From JALHMQ01 sp020248785 (lineage in GTDB: Bacteria; Pseudomonadota; Gammaproteobacteria; Burkholderiales; Burkholderiaceae_F), in assembly GCA_046343415.1 (NCBI GenBank), contig JBKDNL010000157.1, positions 1 to 48,863 on the forward strand: a stretch of 48,863 nt of DNA. Direction: 5' to 3'. Below the pieces are notes generated by a model. That model was not told where the DNA came from. It saw nothing but the letters and a program-made list of their open reading frames with translations, and made no database searches. The translations under genes and the position numbers were made by a program. Shown one piece after another: positions 15,851 to 23,576 of this stretch; the first letter of the stretch is position 1, and every line of letters starts with the position of its first letter.

Positions 15851-16630
15851 ATGACCACGCTGACGTTGATCGTCCTTGCCAATCTGATGTCGACGCTGCT
15901 GTCGATCGGGCTGGCCGCGCTGCTCAGCTTCCGCCTGCTCGCCGGCTTGGTGGACAAGCTGGTCTGTATCTCGGCGGGTCTGCTGCTGACGGTGGCTTTC
16001 ACGCACTTGCTGCCCGAGGCGTTCCATAGCGAGGCCGATCCGTTTGCGCTTGGCTGGGTGATGCTCGGCGCGGTGCTGGGCTTCTTTCTGCTGGAAAAAG
16101 CGGCGCTCATCCATCACACGCACCATCATGAGGGCGACGCGCATCATCATCACCACGGCCATGATGCGCACGAGGCCGGTCGCGGTGGGTGGCCGATCCT
16201 GATCGGCGATTCGTTCCACAACTTTGCCGATGGCATGGTCATTGCCGCCGCCTTCTTGCTCGACTGGAAGGCCGGCCTGTTGGCCACCCTGGCGGTCATG
16301 GCGCACGAAATTCCCCATGAGGTCGGCGACTTCATGATCCTTCTGAACGCCGGCTTCACCAAGCGCAAGGCGTTCGTGTTCCAGCTCATCGCTGGGCTAT
16401 CGGCCGTTCTTGGCGGGATCGTCGGCTACTTCCTGCTCGACACCTCGCAGGCCATGCTGCCCTATGCGCTGATGGTGGCTGCGGCTAGCTTCATCTACAT
16501 CGCGCTGAGCGACCTGTTGCCGGAGATGATGCGGCGCCGGTCGCTCGCGCGCTCATTGCCCGAGGTCGGGCTGATCTTGGTTGGCGTGGTGATGGCAGCG
16601 GTACTCATGGGCGCGCTGCACGCGCACTGA
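15851..16630 (+). CDS. ZIP-family divalent metal transporter
   Basis: The ATG at 15851 yields 259 residues with about eight transmembrane segments. The two metal-binding helices of the ZIP family are clear: HNFADGMVI in helix 4 and HEIPHEVGDFMIL in helix 5. Between helices 3 and 4 is a cytoplasmic His-rich loop (HHTHHHEGDAHHHHHGHDAH), typical of zinc-handling members. It probably imports Zn(II) or similar cations across the inner membrane. The open frame begins earlier at 15728, but that part crosses the GC-rich hairpin and lacks a hydrophobic or conserved sequence. Termination is 5 nt before the convergent sulfurtransferase stop. Confidence 0.92.
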   Translation: MTTLTLIVLANLMSTLLSIGLAALLSFRLLAGLVDKLVCISAGLLLTVAFTHLLPEAFHSEADPFALGWVMLGAVLGFFLLEKAALIHHTHHHEGDAHHHHHGHDAHEAGRGGWPILIGDSFHNFADGMVIAAAFLLDWKAGLLATLAVMAHEIPHEVGDFMILLNAGFTKRKAFVFQLIAGLSAVLGGIVGYFLLDTSQAMLPYALMVAAASFIYIALSDLLPEMMRRRSLARSLPEVGLILVGVVMAAVLMGALHAH

Positions 16631-16635
16631 GCCCG

Positions 16636-17481
16636 CTAGGCCGCTTTGGCCACTGGCCGCCGCGGATCGCGGATCCACTCGCTCCACGAGCCCGCATAGA
16701 GCATCGAACCCGGCAGCCCGGCATGCTCCATCGCGAGGATGTTGTGTGCCGCTGTTACACCCGAGCCGCACATCTGCAACACCTGATCGGGCCTGCGGCC
16801 AGCCAGCAGCGCATCGAACTCGGCGCGCAGTTGTGCGCGCGTCTTGAAGCTGCCATTGGGCTCGGCCAGGTTGCTTTGCCAGAAGCGATTGAGCGCGCCA
16901 GGCACATGGCCGGCGACCAGGTCGATCGGCTCGACGCGGCCTTCGTAGCGCTCGGCGGCGCGCGCATCCACGAGCAGTGCATCGGCCGGGCGCGCGAGTA
17001 CCGCGGCTGCGTCGACCACGTCGACCAGCGGCGCGCGGGCCACGAAGGTGCCGAGCACGCGGTCGGCGTCCTCCACGCTCGACCAGTTGGTCTTGGCCAT
17101 CCACGCCTGCCAGCCGCCATCAAGCACCGCGACATCGGCGTGGCCCAGCCAGCGCGCCAGCCACCATAGCCGGCCAGCGAACTGCCCGCCCTGTGCGTCG
17201 TAGGCGACGATCTGCGAGTCGTTGTTGATGCCCCACTCGCCGAAGATCGCTTCCAGGTCCTCGCGCCGCGGCAGCGGATGGCGGCCGGTCCAGTCGGTCT
17301 TCTCGCCTGAGAGGTCTTCCTCGATGTGCGCAAAGGTCGCGTTGGGGATGTGACCGGCCTGGTAGGCCTTGAAGCCGGCCGAGAAGTCCATGAGGTCGTG
17401 GCGGCAGTCCACCACCACGCACTTGGCGTTGAACAGATTTGCCTCGAGATCGGCAACCGTCACCAGGGTCCGGAAAATCAT
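16636..17481 (-). CDS. sseA: 3-mercaptopyruvate sulfurtransferase (two-rhodanese-domain protein)
   Basis: The 281-residue protein contains an N-terminal inactive rhodanese domain (VVVDCRHDL, YQAGHIPNATFAHIEEDLSG) and a C-terminal catalytic one with active-site loop CGSGVTA (C238). The CGSGVT loop is typical of mercaptopyruvate sulfurtransferases, whereas thiosulfate-specific rhodaneses have CRKGVT. The C-terminal SWSEWIRDPRRPVA signature is intact. It transfers sulfane sulfur in cysteine catabolism or sulfide production. It is 46 nt downstream of the DMT transporter and probably co-transcribed with it. It is convergent with the ZIP gene. Confidence 0.88.
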   Translation of the reverse strand: MIFRTLVTVADLEANLFNAKCVVVDCRHDLMDFSAGFKAYQAGHIPNATFAHIEEDLSGEKTDWTGRHPLPRREDLEAIFGEWGINNDSQIVAYDAQGGQFAGRLWWLARWLGHADVAVLDGGWQAWMAKTNWSSVEDADRVLGTFVARAPLVDVVDAAAVLARPADALLVDARAAERYEGRVEPIDLVAGHVPGALNRFWQSNLAEPNGSFKTRAQLRAEFDALLAGRRPDQVLQMCGSGVTAAHNILAMEHAGLPGSMLYAGSWSEWIRDPRRPVAKAA

Positions 17482-17527
17482 CGTCTCTCCTCGTTCGCGC
17501 GCTTGGCTGCTTGGCTCGGTCCCGTGC

Positions 17528-18436
17528 TCACTTCTCGGCGGCCGGCTCGACCTTCGGCGCCGGCGCCGGTACCGGCGTGCGGCGCGAGGTGAGCCAGGTG
17601 GCCAGCACGCCGCTGCCGATGATCACCGCGATACCGAGCCAGCCCACCAGCGGGATGCGGTCGGCAAACACGATCACGCCCATGACCGAAGCGAACACGA
17701 TGGCCGAATACTGCAGATTGGCCGTCAGCAGCGTGCGCCCCGCGACGTAGGCGCGCGTCATGGCCAACTGCGCCAGTGTCGCGGTGGCGCCGATGGCCAC
17801 CAGCAAGACGACGCCGATCGGCGAGTGTGCGGTGAACCCGGTCAGCACGCTGCCGGCGAGCCCGAGCACCACGCCGGTCAGCGAGAAGTAGAACACCGTG
17901 CGCCACTCGGGCTCTCCCAGCTTGCCCAGTTCCTTGACGTGCCAGTAGGCGACCGCCGAAAGAATGCCCGAGGCAAGGCCTGCCAGCGCGCCGTGCGTCT
18001 GGTCCGCGCGAAAGCTCGGTTGCAGGACCAGGACCACGCCGACGAAGCCAATGGCGACCGTGATCGCCAGCGGCCAGTTGACGCGGCGTCCGGCTGGCAC
18101 GGCGGCCAGGACGATGAAGGCAGCGAGAAACAGAGAGGACGAATAGGTGAGCGTCATGGCCGTGCCCAGCGGCAGCACCGTGGTCGCGAAGAACCACAGC
18201 GACAGCGCCACCGTGCCCACGGCGCCGCGCCGCAGGTGCATGCCAAGCACCGGAGTGGCAAGACTGATCCCTTGCCACTTCACGAAGGCGAGCAGGCCAA
18301 GCGTGCCCAGCAGGGAGCGGTAGAAGACGATCTCTGCGACGCTGTAGCCGCCCCAGGCGGGCAGGGCGACGAGCTTGACGCACGCACCCATCACGGCGAA
18401 CAGGAATGCCGCGACGAGCATCCAGAGCGATTGCAT
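17528..18436 (-). CDS. EamA/DMT-superfamily transporter
   Basis: A 302-residue membrane protein with ten predicted transmembrane helices arranged as two EamA repeats. The first covers about 3-135, with EIVFYRSLLG, TAMTLTYSSSLFLAAF and VAIGFVGVVLVLQP. The second covers about 145-285, with LAQLAMTRAYVAG and YSAIVFASVMGVIVFADRIP. These residue patterns are typical of the drug/metabolite transporter family. It ends with a short Pro-rich hydrophilic tail. The substrate is unknown. Its start is divergent from xseB with only 39 bp between the start codons, and it precedes the sulfurtransferase gene. Confidence 0.88.
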   Translation of the reverse strand: MQSLWMLVAAFLFAVMGACVKLVALPAWGGYSVAEIVFYRSLLGTLGLLAFVKWQGISLATPVLGMHLRRGAVGTVALSLWFFATTVLPLGTAMTLTYSSSLFLAAFIVLAAVPAGRRVNWPLAITVAIGFVGVVLVLQPSFRADQTHGALAGLASGILSAVAYWHVKELGKLGEPEWRTVFYFSLTGVVLGLAGSVLTGFTAHSPIGVVLLVAIGATATLAQLAMTRAYVAGRTLLTANLQYSAIVFASVMGVIVFADRIPLVGWLGIAVIIGSGVLATWLTSRRTPVPAPAPKVEPAAEK

Positions 18437-18462
18437 AGGGGTGCAAGTTTACCGGCGCCCCC

Positions 18463-18468
18463 TACAAT
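18463..18468 (+). promoter_or_regulatory. -10 box (TACAAT) 7 nt before the xseB start codon
   Basis: TACAAT is followed by CGCCCGC and then ATG at 18476. The whole divergent region is 39 bp, so little room exists for a leader. The spacing implies a leaderless or nearly leaderless transcript for xseB-ispA-dxs. The -35 region is not recognisable. Confidence 0.45.
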
Positions 18469-18475
18469 CGCCCGC

Positions 18476-18742
18476 ATGAGCAGCACGACCCAGCCCGAAA
18501 CGCAAACCGCGATTGCCACCCTGAGCTTCGAGCAGGCGCTCGAGGAGCTCGATCTGCTCGTCCGGCAGATGGAGTCGGGCGAGCTGAGCCTTGATGCGTC
18601 GATCGCCGCCTATCGACGCGGTGCCGACCTGGCCCAGCACTGCCAGGGCAAGCTGGCGATCGCCGAGCAGGAGATCGCCAAGCTCGATGGCGACGTCCTC
18701 AAGCCGCTGGACGCGAGCGAGCTGCGCGGCGCGCAGGGATGA
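18476..18742 (+). CDS. xseB: Exodeoxyribonuclease VII small subunit
   Basis: The 88-residue protein contains the XseB core: SFEQALEELDLLVRQMESGE, LSLDASIAAYRRGADLAQHC and a helical tail ending in DGDVLKP. It binds the large subunit XseA to form the single-strand-specific nuclease. XseA is not in this window. Its TGA overlaps the ATG of ispA (ATGA), and xseB-ispA-dxs is a widespread proteobacterial operon. The extended upstream open frame is antisense to the DMT gene and was ignored. Confidence 0.92.
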   Translation: MSSTTQPETQTAIATLSFEQALEELDLLVRQMESGELSLDASIAAYRRGADLAQHCQGKLAIAEQEIAKLDGDVLKPLDASELRGAQG

Positions 18743-19638
18743 GCGCGCCGGCGCTTGCCGACTGGATGGCCGCGCGGTTGGCTGACTTCGAGCGCGCTGC
18801 CGAAGCGCACTTGCCGCCGGCCACGCGCAAGCCAAGCAAGCTGCATGGGGCGATGCGTTACGCCACCTTGCAGGGGGGCAAGCGCGTCCGTCCGCTGCTT
18901 GTCTACGCGGCAGGTGAGTCCATGGGGGCACCGGAGGCGGCGCTGCAGGCGGCGGCACTGGCGGTGGAGTACATGCACGTGTACTCGCTGATTCACGATG
19001 ACCTGCCATGCATGGACGACGACGTGCTGCGGCGGGGCAAGCCGACCGTGCACATCGCCTTCGACGAGGCCACCGCGATGCTGGCCGGCGATGCGCTGCA
19101 GGCCGAGGCGTTCCGCGTGCTGGCCCAGGCGGCCGTTGTACCGGCAGCGCAGGCAGCGCTGATGGGAGAACTCGCCGAAGCCGCCTCGACCGCCGGCATG
19201 TGTGGCGGGCAGGCCATCGATCTGGACGCGGTCGGTTCGACCATGTCGCTCGATGACCTGGAGCAGATGCATCTGATGAAAACCGGGGCGCTGCTGCGGG
19301 CCGCCATTCGCATGGGCGCGCGCGCCGGCGGCGCCGACGCCACGATGCTGGCCGACTTCGACGCGTACGCCCGGGCCATCGGCCTGGCCTTCCAGGTGGT
19401 CGACGACGTGCTCGACGTCGAGGCAAGCTCCGCCGAGCTGGGCAAGACCGCGGGCAAGGACGCGCAGCAAGGCAAGCCGACCTATGTGTCGATGCTCGGT
19501 CTGACCGAAGCCAAGGCCTGGGCCGAACGTCTGCGGCTCGATGCACACCACGCCCTGGATCATCTTCCAGAACCGGCGCGGGCCCGCACGCTGCGTCTGC
19601 GACAATTGGCCGACGTCATCGTTCTACGCAAGAGCTGA
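18739..19638 (+). CDS. ispA: Farnesyl/geranyl diphosphate synthase
   Basis: The 299-residue all-helical prenyltransferase condenses isopentenyl diphosphate with DMAPP and GPP to give FPP. The first Asp-rich motif HDDLPCMDDD (D87, D88, D93) has the two-residue insert of type II short-chain bacterial enzymes. The second Asp-rich motif VVDDVLDVE, the IPP-binding GGKRVRP (near 47-53) and KTGALLRAA are all present. Start ATG 18739 overlaps the xseB stop. The product feeds ubiquinone and undecaprenyl phosphate synthesis, downstream of the Dxs reaction encoded by the next gene. The end reads LRQLADVIVLRKS. Confidence 0.95.
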   Translation: MSAPALADWMAARLADFERAAEAHLPPATRKPSKLHGAMRYATLQGGKRVRPLLVYAAGESMGAPEAALQAAALAVEYMHVYSLIHDDLPCMDDDVLRRGKPTVHIAFDEATAMLAGDALQAEAFRVLAQAAVVPAAQAALMGELAEAASTAGMCGGQAIDLDAVGSTMSLDDLEQMHLMKTGALLRAAIRMGARAGGADATMLADFDAYARAIGLAFQVVDDVLDVEASSAELGKTAGKDAQQGKPTYVSMLGLTEAKAWAERLRLDAHHALDHLPEPARARTLRLRQLADVIVLRKS

Positions 19639-19705
19639 GGACGCACCTGGACCGGCCGCACCTTGACCTGCCGGCACGGTGTGCCGCCAGCCCGTGAGCC
19701 CTACC

Positions 19706-21595
19706 ATGTACGAGCTGCTGAAGACCATCAACGACCCCGCTGACCTGCGCAAGCTCGATCGCGTCGGCCTGAAGGCCTTTGCCGAGGAACTGCGCGCCTA
19801 CTTGCTGGATTGCGTGAGCAGGACCGGCGGCCACCTGTCGTCCAACCTGGGCACGGTGGAATTGACCATCGCCTTGCACTATGTCTTCCACACGCCGGAG
19901 GATCGGCTGGTGTGGGATGTGGGCCACCAGACTTACCCGCACAAGATCCTGACCGGCCGCCGCGAGGGGATGGCCACGCTGCGCCAGTTTGGCGGCATGT
20001 CGGGTTTCCCGCGCCGGGTCGAAAGCCCGTACGACACCTTTGGCACGGCGCATTCGTCCACCAGCATCTCCGCGGCGCTGGGCATGGCCGTGGCTGCGCG
20101 CAACCAGCGCTCCGAGCGGCACGCGATCGCGGTGATCGGCGATTCGGCGATGACCGGTGGCATGGCCTTCGAGGCGATGAACAATGTCGGCGTCACCGAG
20201 GACATCCGCCTGCTGGTGATCCTGAACGACAACGACATGTCGATCTCGCCGGCGGTGGGGGCGCTCAACCGTTACCTCGCCCGCTTGATGAGCGGACGCT
20301 TCTATGCCACGGCAAAGGAAGCCGGCAAAAATGTGCTGCGCAATTTTCCGCCGATCTTTGAGCTCGCGCGCAAGTTCGAGGAGCACGCCAAGGGCATGGT
20401 CGTGCCGGGCACGCTGTTCGAGGAGTTCGGCTTCAACTACATCGGGCCCATTGATGGCCACGATCTCGACTCGCTCATCCCCACGCTGCAGAACCTGAAG
20501 ACGCTCAAGGGTCCGCAGTTCCTGCATGTGGTCACGCGCAAGGGTCAGGGCTACAAGCTGGCCGAAGCCGACCCGGTGCTGTACCACGGCCCGGGCAAGT
20601 TTGACCCCTCGGTTGGCATTCGCAGCGGCGGCGCGGCCAAGCCGACCTACACGCAGGTCTTTGGCGACTGGCTGTGCGACATGGCGCGCGCCGATCCGCG
20701 TCTGCTGGGCATCACGCCGGCGATGCGCGAGGGCTCGGGCCTCGTGCGCTTCGAGAAGGAGTTTCCCGAGCGCTACTTCGACGTCGGCATCGCAGAGCAG
20801 CACGCGGTGACCTTCGCCGCCGGCCTGGCGGCCGATGGCATGAAGCCGGTCGTGGCCATCTACTCGACTTTCCTGCAACGCGGATACGACCAGCTCATTC
20901 ATGACGTGGCTTTGCAAAACCTGGACGTCACATTCGCCCTGGATCGCGGCGGGCTGGTCGGCAATGATGGCGCCACGCACCACGGTGCCTTCGACCTGTC
21001 TTACCTGCGCTGTATCCCCAACCTGGTCATTGCGGCGCCGGCCGACGAAAACGAATGCCGCCAGTTGCTGACGACGGCGTTCATGCACGACGGCCCGGCG
21101 GCGGTGCGCTATCCGCGCGGAACGGGAACCGGTGTGGCCATCGAGCAGGCGCTCAAGCCACTGCCTCTTGGCGTTGGCGAAGTCTGCCGGCAGGCCGCAG
21201 AGCCGCGCATCGCGATTCTTGCCTTTGGCTCGATGGTGCCGCCCGCACGGGCGGCCGCCGAGTTGCTCGATGCGACCGTGGCCAACATGCGCTGGGTGAA
21301 GCCGCTGGATGTCGCGCTCGTCAAGAAGCTCGCGGCCGCGCACGATGCGCTGGTCACGGTCGAGGAGAACGCCGTGATGGGCGGCGCCGGCAGTGCGGTG
21401 GCCGAAGCCCTCGCGGCCGAGGGCATCGAAAAGCAGCTTCTGCTGCTTGGTCTGCCGGACCAGTTTATCGATCACGGTGACACGGCCAAGCTCTTGGCCA
21501 GTGTGGGCCTGGATGCCGCAGGCATCGAGCGCGCCATTCGAGCGCGCTTTGGCGAACTGATCAGCGGCGCACGGCGCTACAAGTCGGTCGCCTGA
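19706..21595 (+). CDS. dxs: 1-deoxy-D-xylulose-5-phosphate synthase
   Basis: The 629-residue thiamine-diphosphate enzyme condenses pyruvate and glyceraldehyde 3-phosphate in the first step of the MEP isoprenoid pathway. Visible motifs are GGHLSSNLGTVELTIALHYV, WDVGHQTYPHKILTGR, the TPP/Mg site GDSAMTGGMAFEAMNN with LNDNDMSIS, and the pyrimidine-domain GIAEQHAVTFAAGLA. ATG 19706 (MYELLKTINDPADLRKLDR) matches the usual start; an in-frame GTG at 19694 is possible. Length is standard. It follows ispA by 67 nt and completes the xseB-ispA-dxs operon. Confidence 0.97.
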   Translation: MYELLKTINDPADLRKLDRVGLKAFAEELRAYLLDCVSRTGGHLSSNLGTVELTIALHYVFHTPEDRLVWDVGHQTYPHKILTGRREGMATLRQFGGMSGFPRRVESPYDTFGTAHSSTSISAALGMAVAARNQRSERHAIAVIGDSAMTGGMAFEAMNNVGVTEDIRLLVILNDNDMSISPAVGALNRYLARLMSGRFYATAKEAGKNVLRNFPPIFELARKFEEHAKGMVVPGTLFEEFGFNYIGPIDGHDLDSLIPTLQNLKTLKGPQFLHVVTRKGQGYKLAEADPVLYHGPGKFDPSVGIRSGGAAKPTYTQVFGDWLCDMARADPRLLGITPAMREGSGLVRFEKEFPERYFDVGIAEQHAVTFAAGLAADGMKPVVAIYSTFLQRGYDQLIHDVALQNLDVTFALDRGGLVGNDGATHHGAFDLSYLRCIPNLVIAAPADENECRQLLTTAFMHDGPAAVRYPRGTGTGVAIEQALKPLPLGVGEVCRQAAEPRIAILAFGSMVPPARAAAELLDATVANMRWVKPLDVALVKKLAAAHDALVTVEENAVMGGAGSAVAEALAAEGIEKQLLLLGLPDQFIDHGDTAKLLASVGLDAAGIERAIRARFGELISGARRYKSVA

Positions 21596-21614
21596 CGGCG
21601 ACCCCGACGTCGCA

Positions 21615-22361
21615 GTGCGCGGCATGCAGCCGATTGGCATCCTCCAGCACGAAGTCGACACGCCGCCCGGCTATTTCGTCGCCTGGCTCGAGCAACACGG
21701 GCTGCCCTTCACCATCGTGCGGCTGGACCTGGGCGAATCGGTGCCGACCCGCGCCCGAGACTTCTCCGGCCTGTGCTTCATGGGCGGCGCGATGAGCGTC
21801 AACGATTCACTGCCCTTCATCGAGCCCGAGTGCGCGCTCATTCGCGATGCGGACGCGGCCGGTGTCCCGGTGATCGGCCACTGTTTGGGCGGGCAACTGA
21901 TCGCCAAGGCGCTCGGCGCGCCCGTCACGCGACATCGCGTCAAGGAAATCGGCTGGCAGCCTCTGGCGGTGACCGATGCCGCGTTGGCCGATGAGTGGTT
22001 GGGACCCGACGCGCCGCGCACGATGGAGATCTTCCAGTGGCATGGCGATACCTTCGCCCTGCCGCCAGGGGCGCGCAACTTTTTGGCCAGCCCGCTGTGT
22101 GCACACCAGGCTTATGTGATCGATCGCGGGTCCTTCGCGCACCTGGGCATGCAGTTTCACTGCGAGATGACACCGGAACTGGTGCAGGATTGGACCACGA
22201 CTGGGGCCGAAGAGATCGCGCAGGAGCAGCAGGCTGGCCGTGCGCAGGGCGTGCAGGATGTGGCTGAGATCCGACGCGATTTGCAGGTGCGCAGCGTGCG
22301 CTTGAATGCCATTGCCGCGCGACTGTACGCGCGCTGGGCGCGGGGCTTGCAAGGACAGTGA
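21615..22361 (+). CDS. Class I glutamine amidotransferase-like protein
   Basis: The 248-residue protein has the GATase-1 fold: nucleophile elbow GHCLGGQLIAKALGA, and the His/Glu pair in QFHCEMTPEL. The N-terminal IGILQHEVDTPPGYFVAWLE and LCFMGGAMSVND match GMP-synthase-glutaminase-like stand-alone proteins of unknown acceptor, including gamma-glutamyl hydrolase relatives. The start may be GTG 21615 or ATG 21624. It follows dxs by 19 nt, so it may be the last gene of that operon. The C-terminal about 45 residues (QAGRAQGVQDVAEIRRDLQV...) form a helical extension. No synthase domain is attached. Confidence 0.8.
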   Translation: MRGMQPIGILQHEVDTPPGYFVAWLEQHGLPFTIVRLDLGESVPTRARDFSGLCFMGGAMSVNDSLPFIEPECALIRDADAAGVPVIGHCLGGQLIAKALGAPVTRHRVKEIGWQPLAVTDAALADEWLGPDAPRTMEIFQWHGDTFALPPGARNFLASPLCAHQAYVIDRGSFAHLGMQFHCEMTPELVQDWTTTGAEEIAQEQQAGRAQGVQDVAEIRRDLQVRSVRLNAIAARLYARWARGLQGQ

Positions 22362-22379
22362 GCTGGACAGTGCGTCCCG

Positions 22380-22841
22380 CTAGCGACGGCGCCGGTTCAT
22401 TGACCAGCGGTCCTCGTCATAAAAGCTGCTTTGATCAATGGCGAGCATCGAGCCGCGCGAGCGATGCGGTCGCGACGGCGCGAGATGCTGGTGAATTCGT
22501 GCGAGCAGCATCAGATCGGCCATCGCCTCGGGGTCAATGGGCTCGGCCCGATCGTTAGACAGCCAGAACCTGCTGAAGTAATCGTTCGTCTCTGGGGTGC
22601 CTCAGCGGTCTGTGATCGCCATGGCGATCCCCGGGTAGCGCGCCTCCAGTGGAGAACGCTCGGCGGCATTCAGTTGCGCCACGCGTGATGGCGTCTGACC
22701 CACGTTGACCTGTGTCAGCGGTCCCTGCCGGGTAGCAAGCAACGTGGTGTTGGCGGCCGTGTGCTCGAACACCGGCATGGCCGGTCGGCCGGACCAGGCC
22801 GCAGACTCGAACGGATCGTGGGACCGCGGGCGAAGTTTCAT
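22380..22841 (-). pseudogene. Uncharacterised 153-codon gene with an in-frame TGA
   Basis: On the minus strand ATG 22841 opens MKLRPRSHDPFESAAWSGRP and reaches a TGA at 22602-22604 after 79 residues (...IAMAITDR). The same frame continues open for 73 more codons with protein-like composition (GTPETNDYFSRFWLSNDRAE, PIDPEAMADLMLLARIHQHL, SSFYDEDRWSMNRRRR) to TAG at 22380. A single TGG-to-TGA change would explain the stop. I do not recognise the family. An alternative is two separate small proteins, but the second half has no start codon or ribosome-binding site at its beginning. The 178 bp beyond it (22842-23019) hold nothing I can assign. Confidence 0.5.
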
Positions 22842-23019
22842 GTTGATACCAATGACGCGTGAGCATGCACGCTAATCCGTCTGGTTACAAGATTGAATCT
22901 TCGGTGGATTCTTTCCCTTCGACGAGAGCTTGACGAAACTCCAAGGGTTGTCAGGCGTCCCGCCTGCGCCAGTCGCTTGCCAGCACTTGGCACCAACTCT
23001 CGCTGCAAGCGCTGGCAGG

Positions 23020-23520
23020 TCAGTCCCGAAAGTTCTCGAACTGAAGCGGCAGTTCGGTGACCTTGGCGCGCAGCAGCGCGATTGCCTCCTGCAGCGCGTC
23101 CTTCTTGGCTCCCTGCACCCGGACCGCGTCACCCTGGATGCTGGCGGTCGCCTTCAGCTTGCTGTCCTTGATCGTCTGCACCACCTTCTTGGCCAGCGTC
23201 TGCTCGATGCCGTTCTTGACTTTGATCGTCTGCTTGAGCCTGTCGCCGCCGATCTTCTCGGGCTTGGCGGTGAGGTCCAAGAAGCGCACGTCGACCTGCC
23301 GCTTGGCAAGCTTGGACAGCAGGACGTCGCGCACCTGGCCGAGCTTGAACTCGTCGTCGGCAAACGCGGTCAACTCTGACTCCTTGCTCTCGGCCTTGGA
23401 CTCGACCCGGGCGTCCGACCCCTTGAAGTCAAAGCGCGTGCTGATCTCCTTGTTCGCCTGGTCCACGGCGTTGCGCAGCTCGACCAGGTTGGGCTTCGAG
23501 ACGGCGTCGAATGAGGGCAT
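23020..23520 (-). CDS. yajQ: YajQ-family cyclic-di-GMP-binding protein
   Basis: The 166-residue protein matches the YajQ family throughout. The N-terminus is MPSFDAVSKPNLVELRNAVD, then EISTRFDFKGSDARVE, FLDLTAKPEKIGGDRLKQTI, IKDSKLKATASIQGDAVRVQ and the C-terminal PLQFENFRD. Members of this two-ferredoxin-like-domain family bind c-di-GMP in some bacteria (for example Xanthomonas), where they act as effectors with a transcription regulator; whether this one does is unknown. It is divergent from murB, 56 bp away. Confidence 0.93.
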   Translation of the reverse strand: MPSFDAVSKPNLVELRNAVDQANKEISTRFDFKGSDARVESKAESKESELTAFADDEFKLGQVRDVLLSKLAKRQVDVRFLDLTAKPEKIGGDRLKQTIKVKNGIEQTLAKKVVQTIKDSKLKATASIQGDAVRVQGAKKDALQEAIALLRAKVTELPLQFENFRD

Positions 23521-23564
23521 TGGATCTCCTTGTGTACCGCGATGGGGCGGCCAGTCTAGAGAAC

Positions 23565-23570
23565 GATAAT
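23565..23570 (+). promoter_or_regulatory. -10 box (GATAAT) 6 nt before the murB start codon
   Basis: GATAAT is followed by CGCGCC and then ATG at 23577. The spacing again suggests a very short or absent leader, as for xseB and the DUF2782 gene. No clear -35 box is seen. Confidence 0.4.
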
Positions 23571-23576
23571 CGCGCC

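Noticed and set aside
19616..21661. 681-codon minus-strand open frame
   Set aside because: Antisense to dxs; no motif, no ribosome-binding site.
22602..22604. TGA read as Trp or selenocysteine
   Set aside because: TGA ends ispA, dxs, xseB, murJ and others here, and no selenocysteine-insertion-like hairpin or partner gene was seen; a simple nonsense change is likelier.
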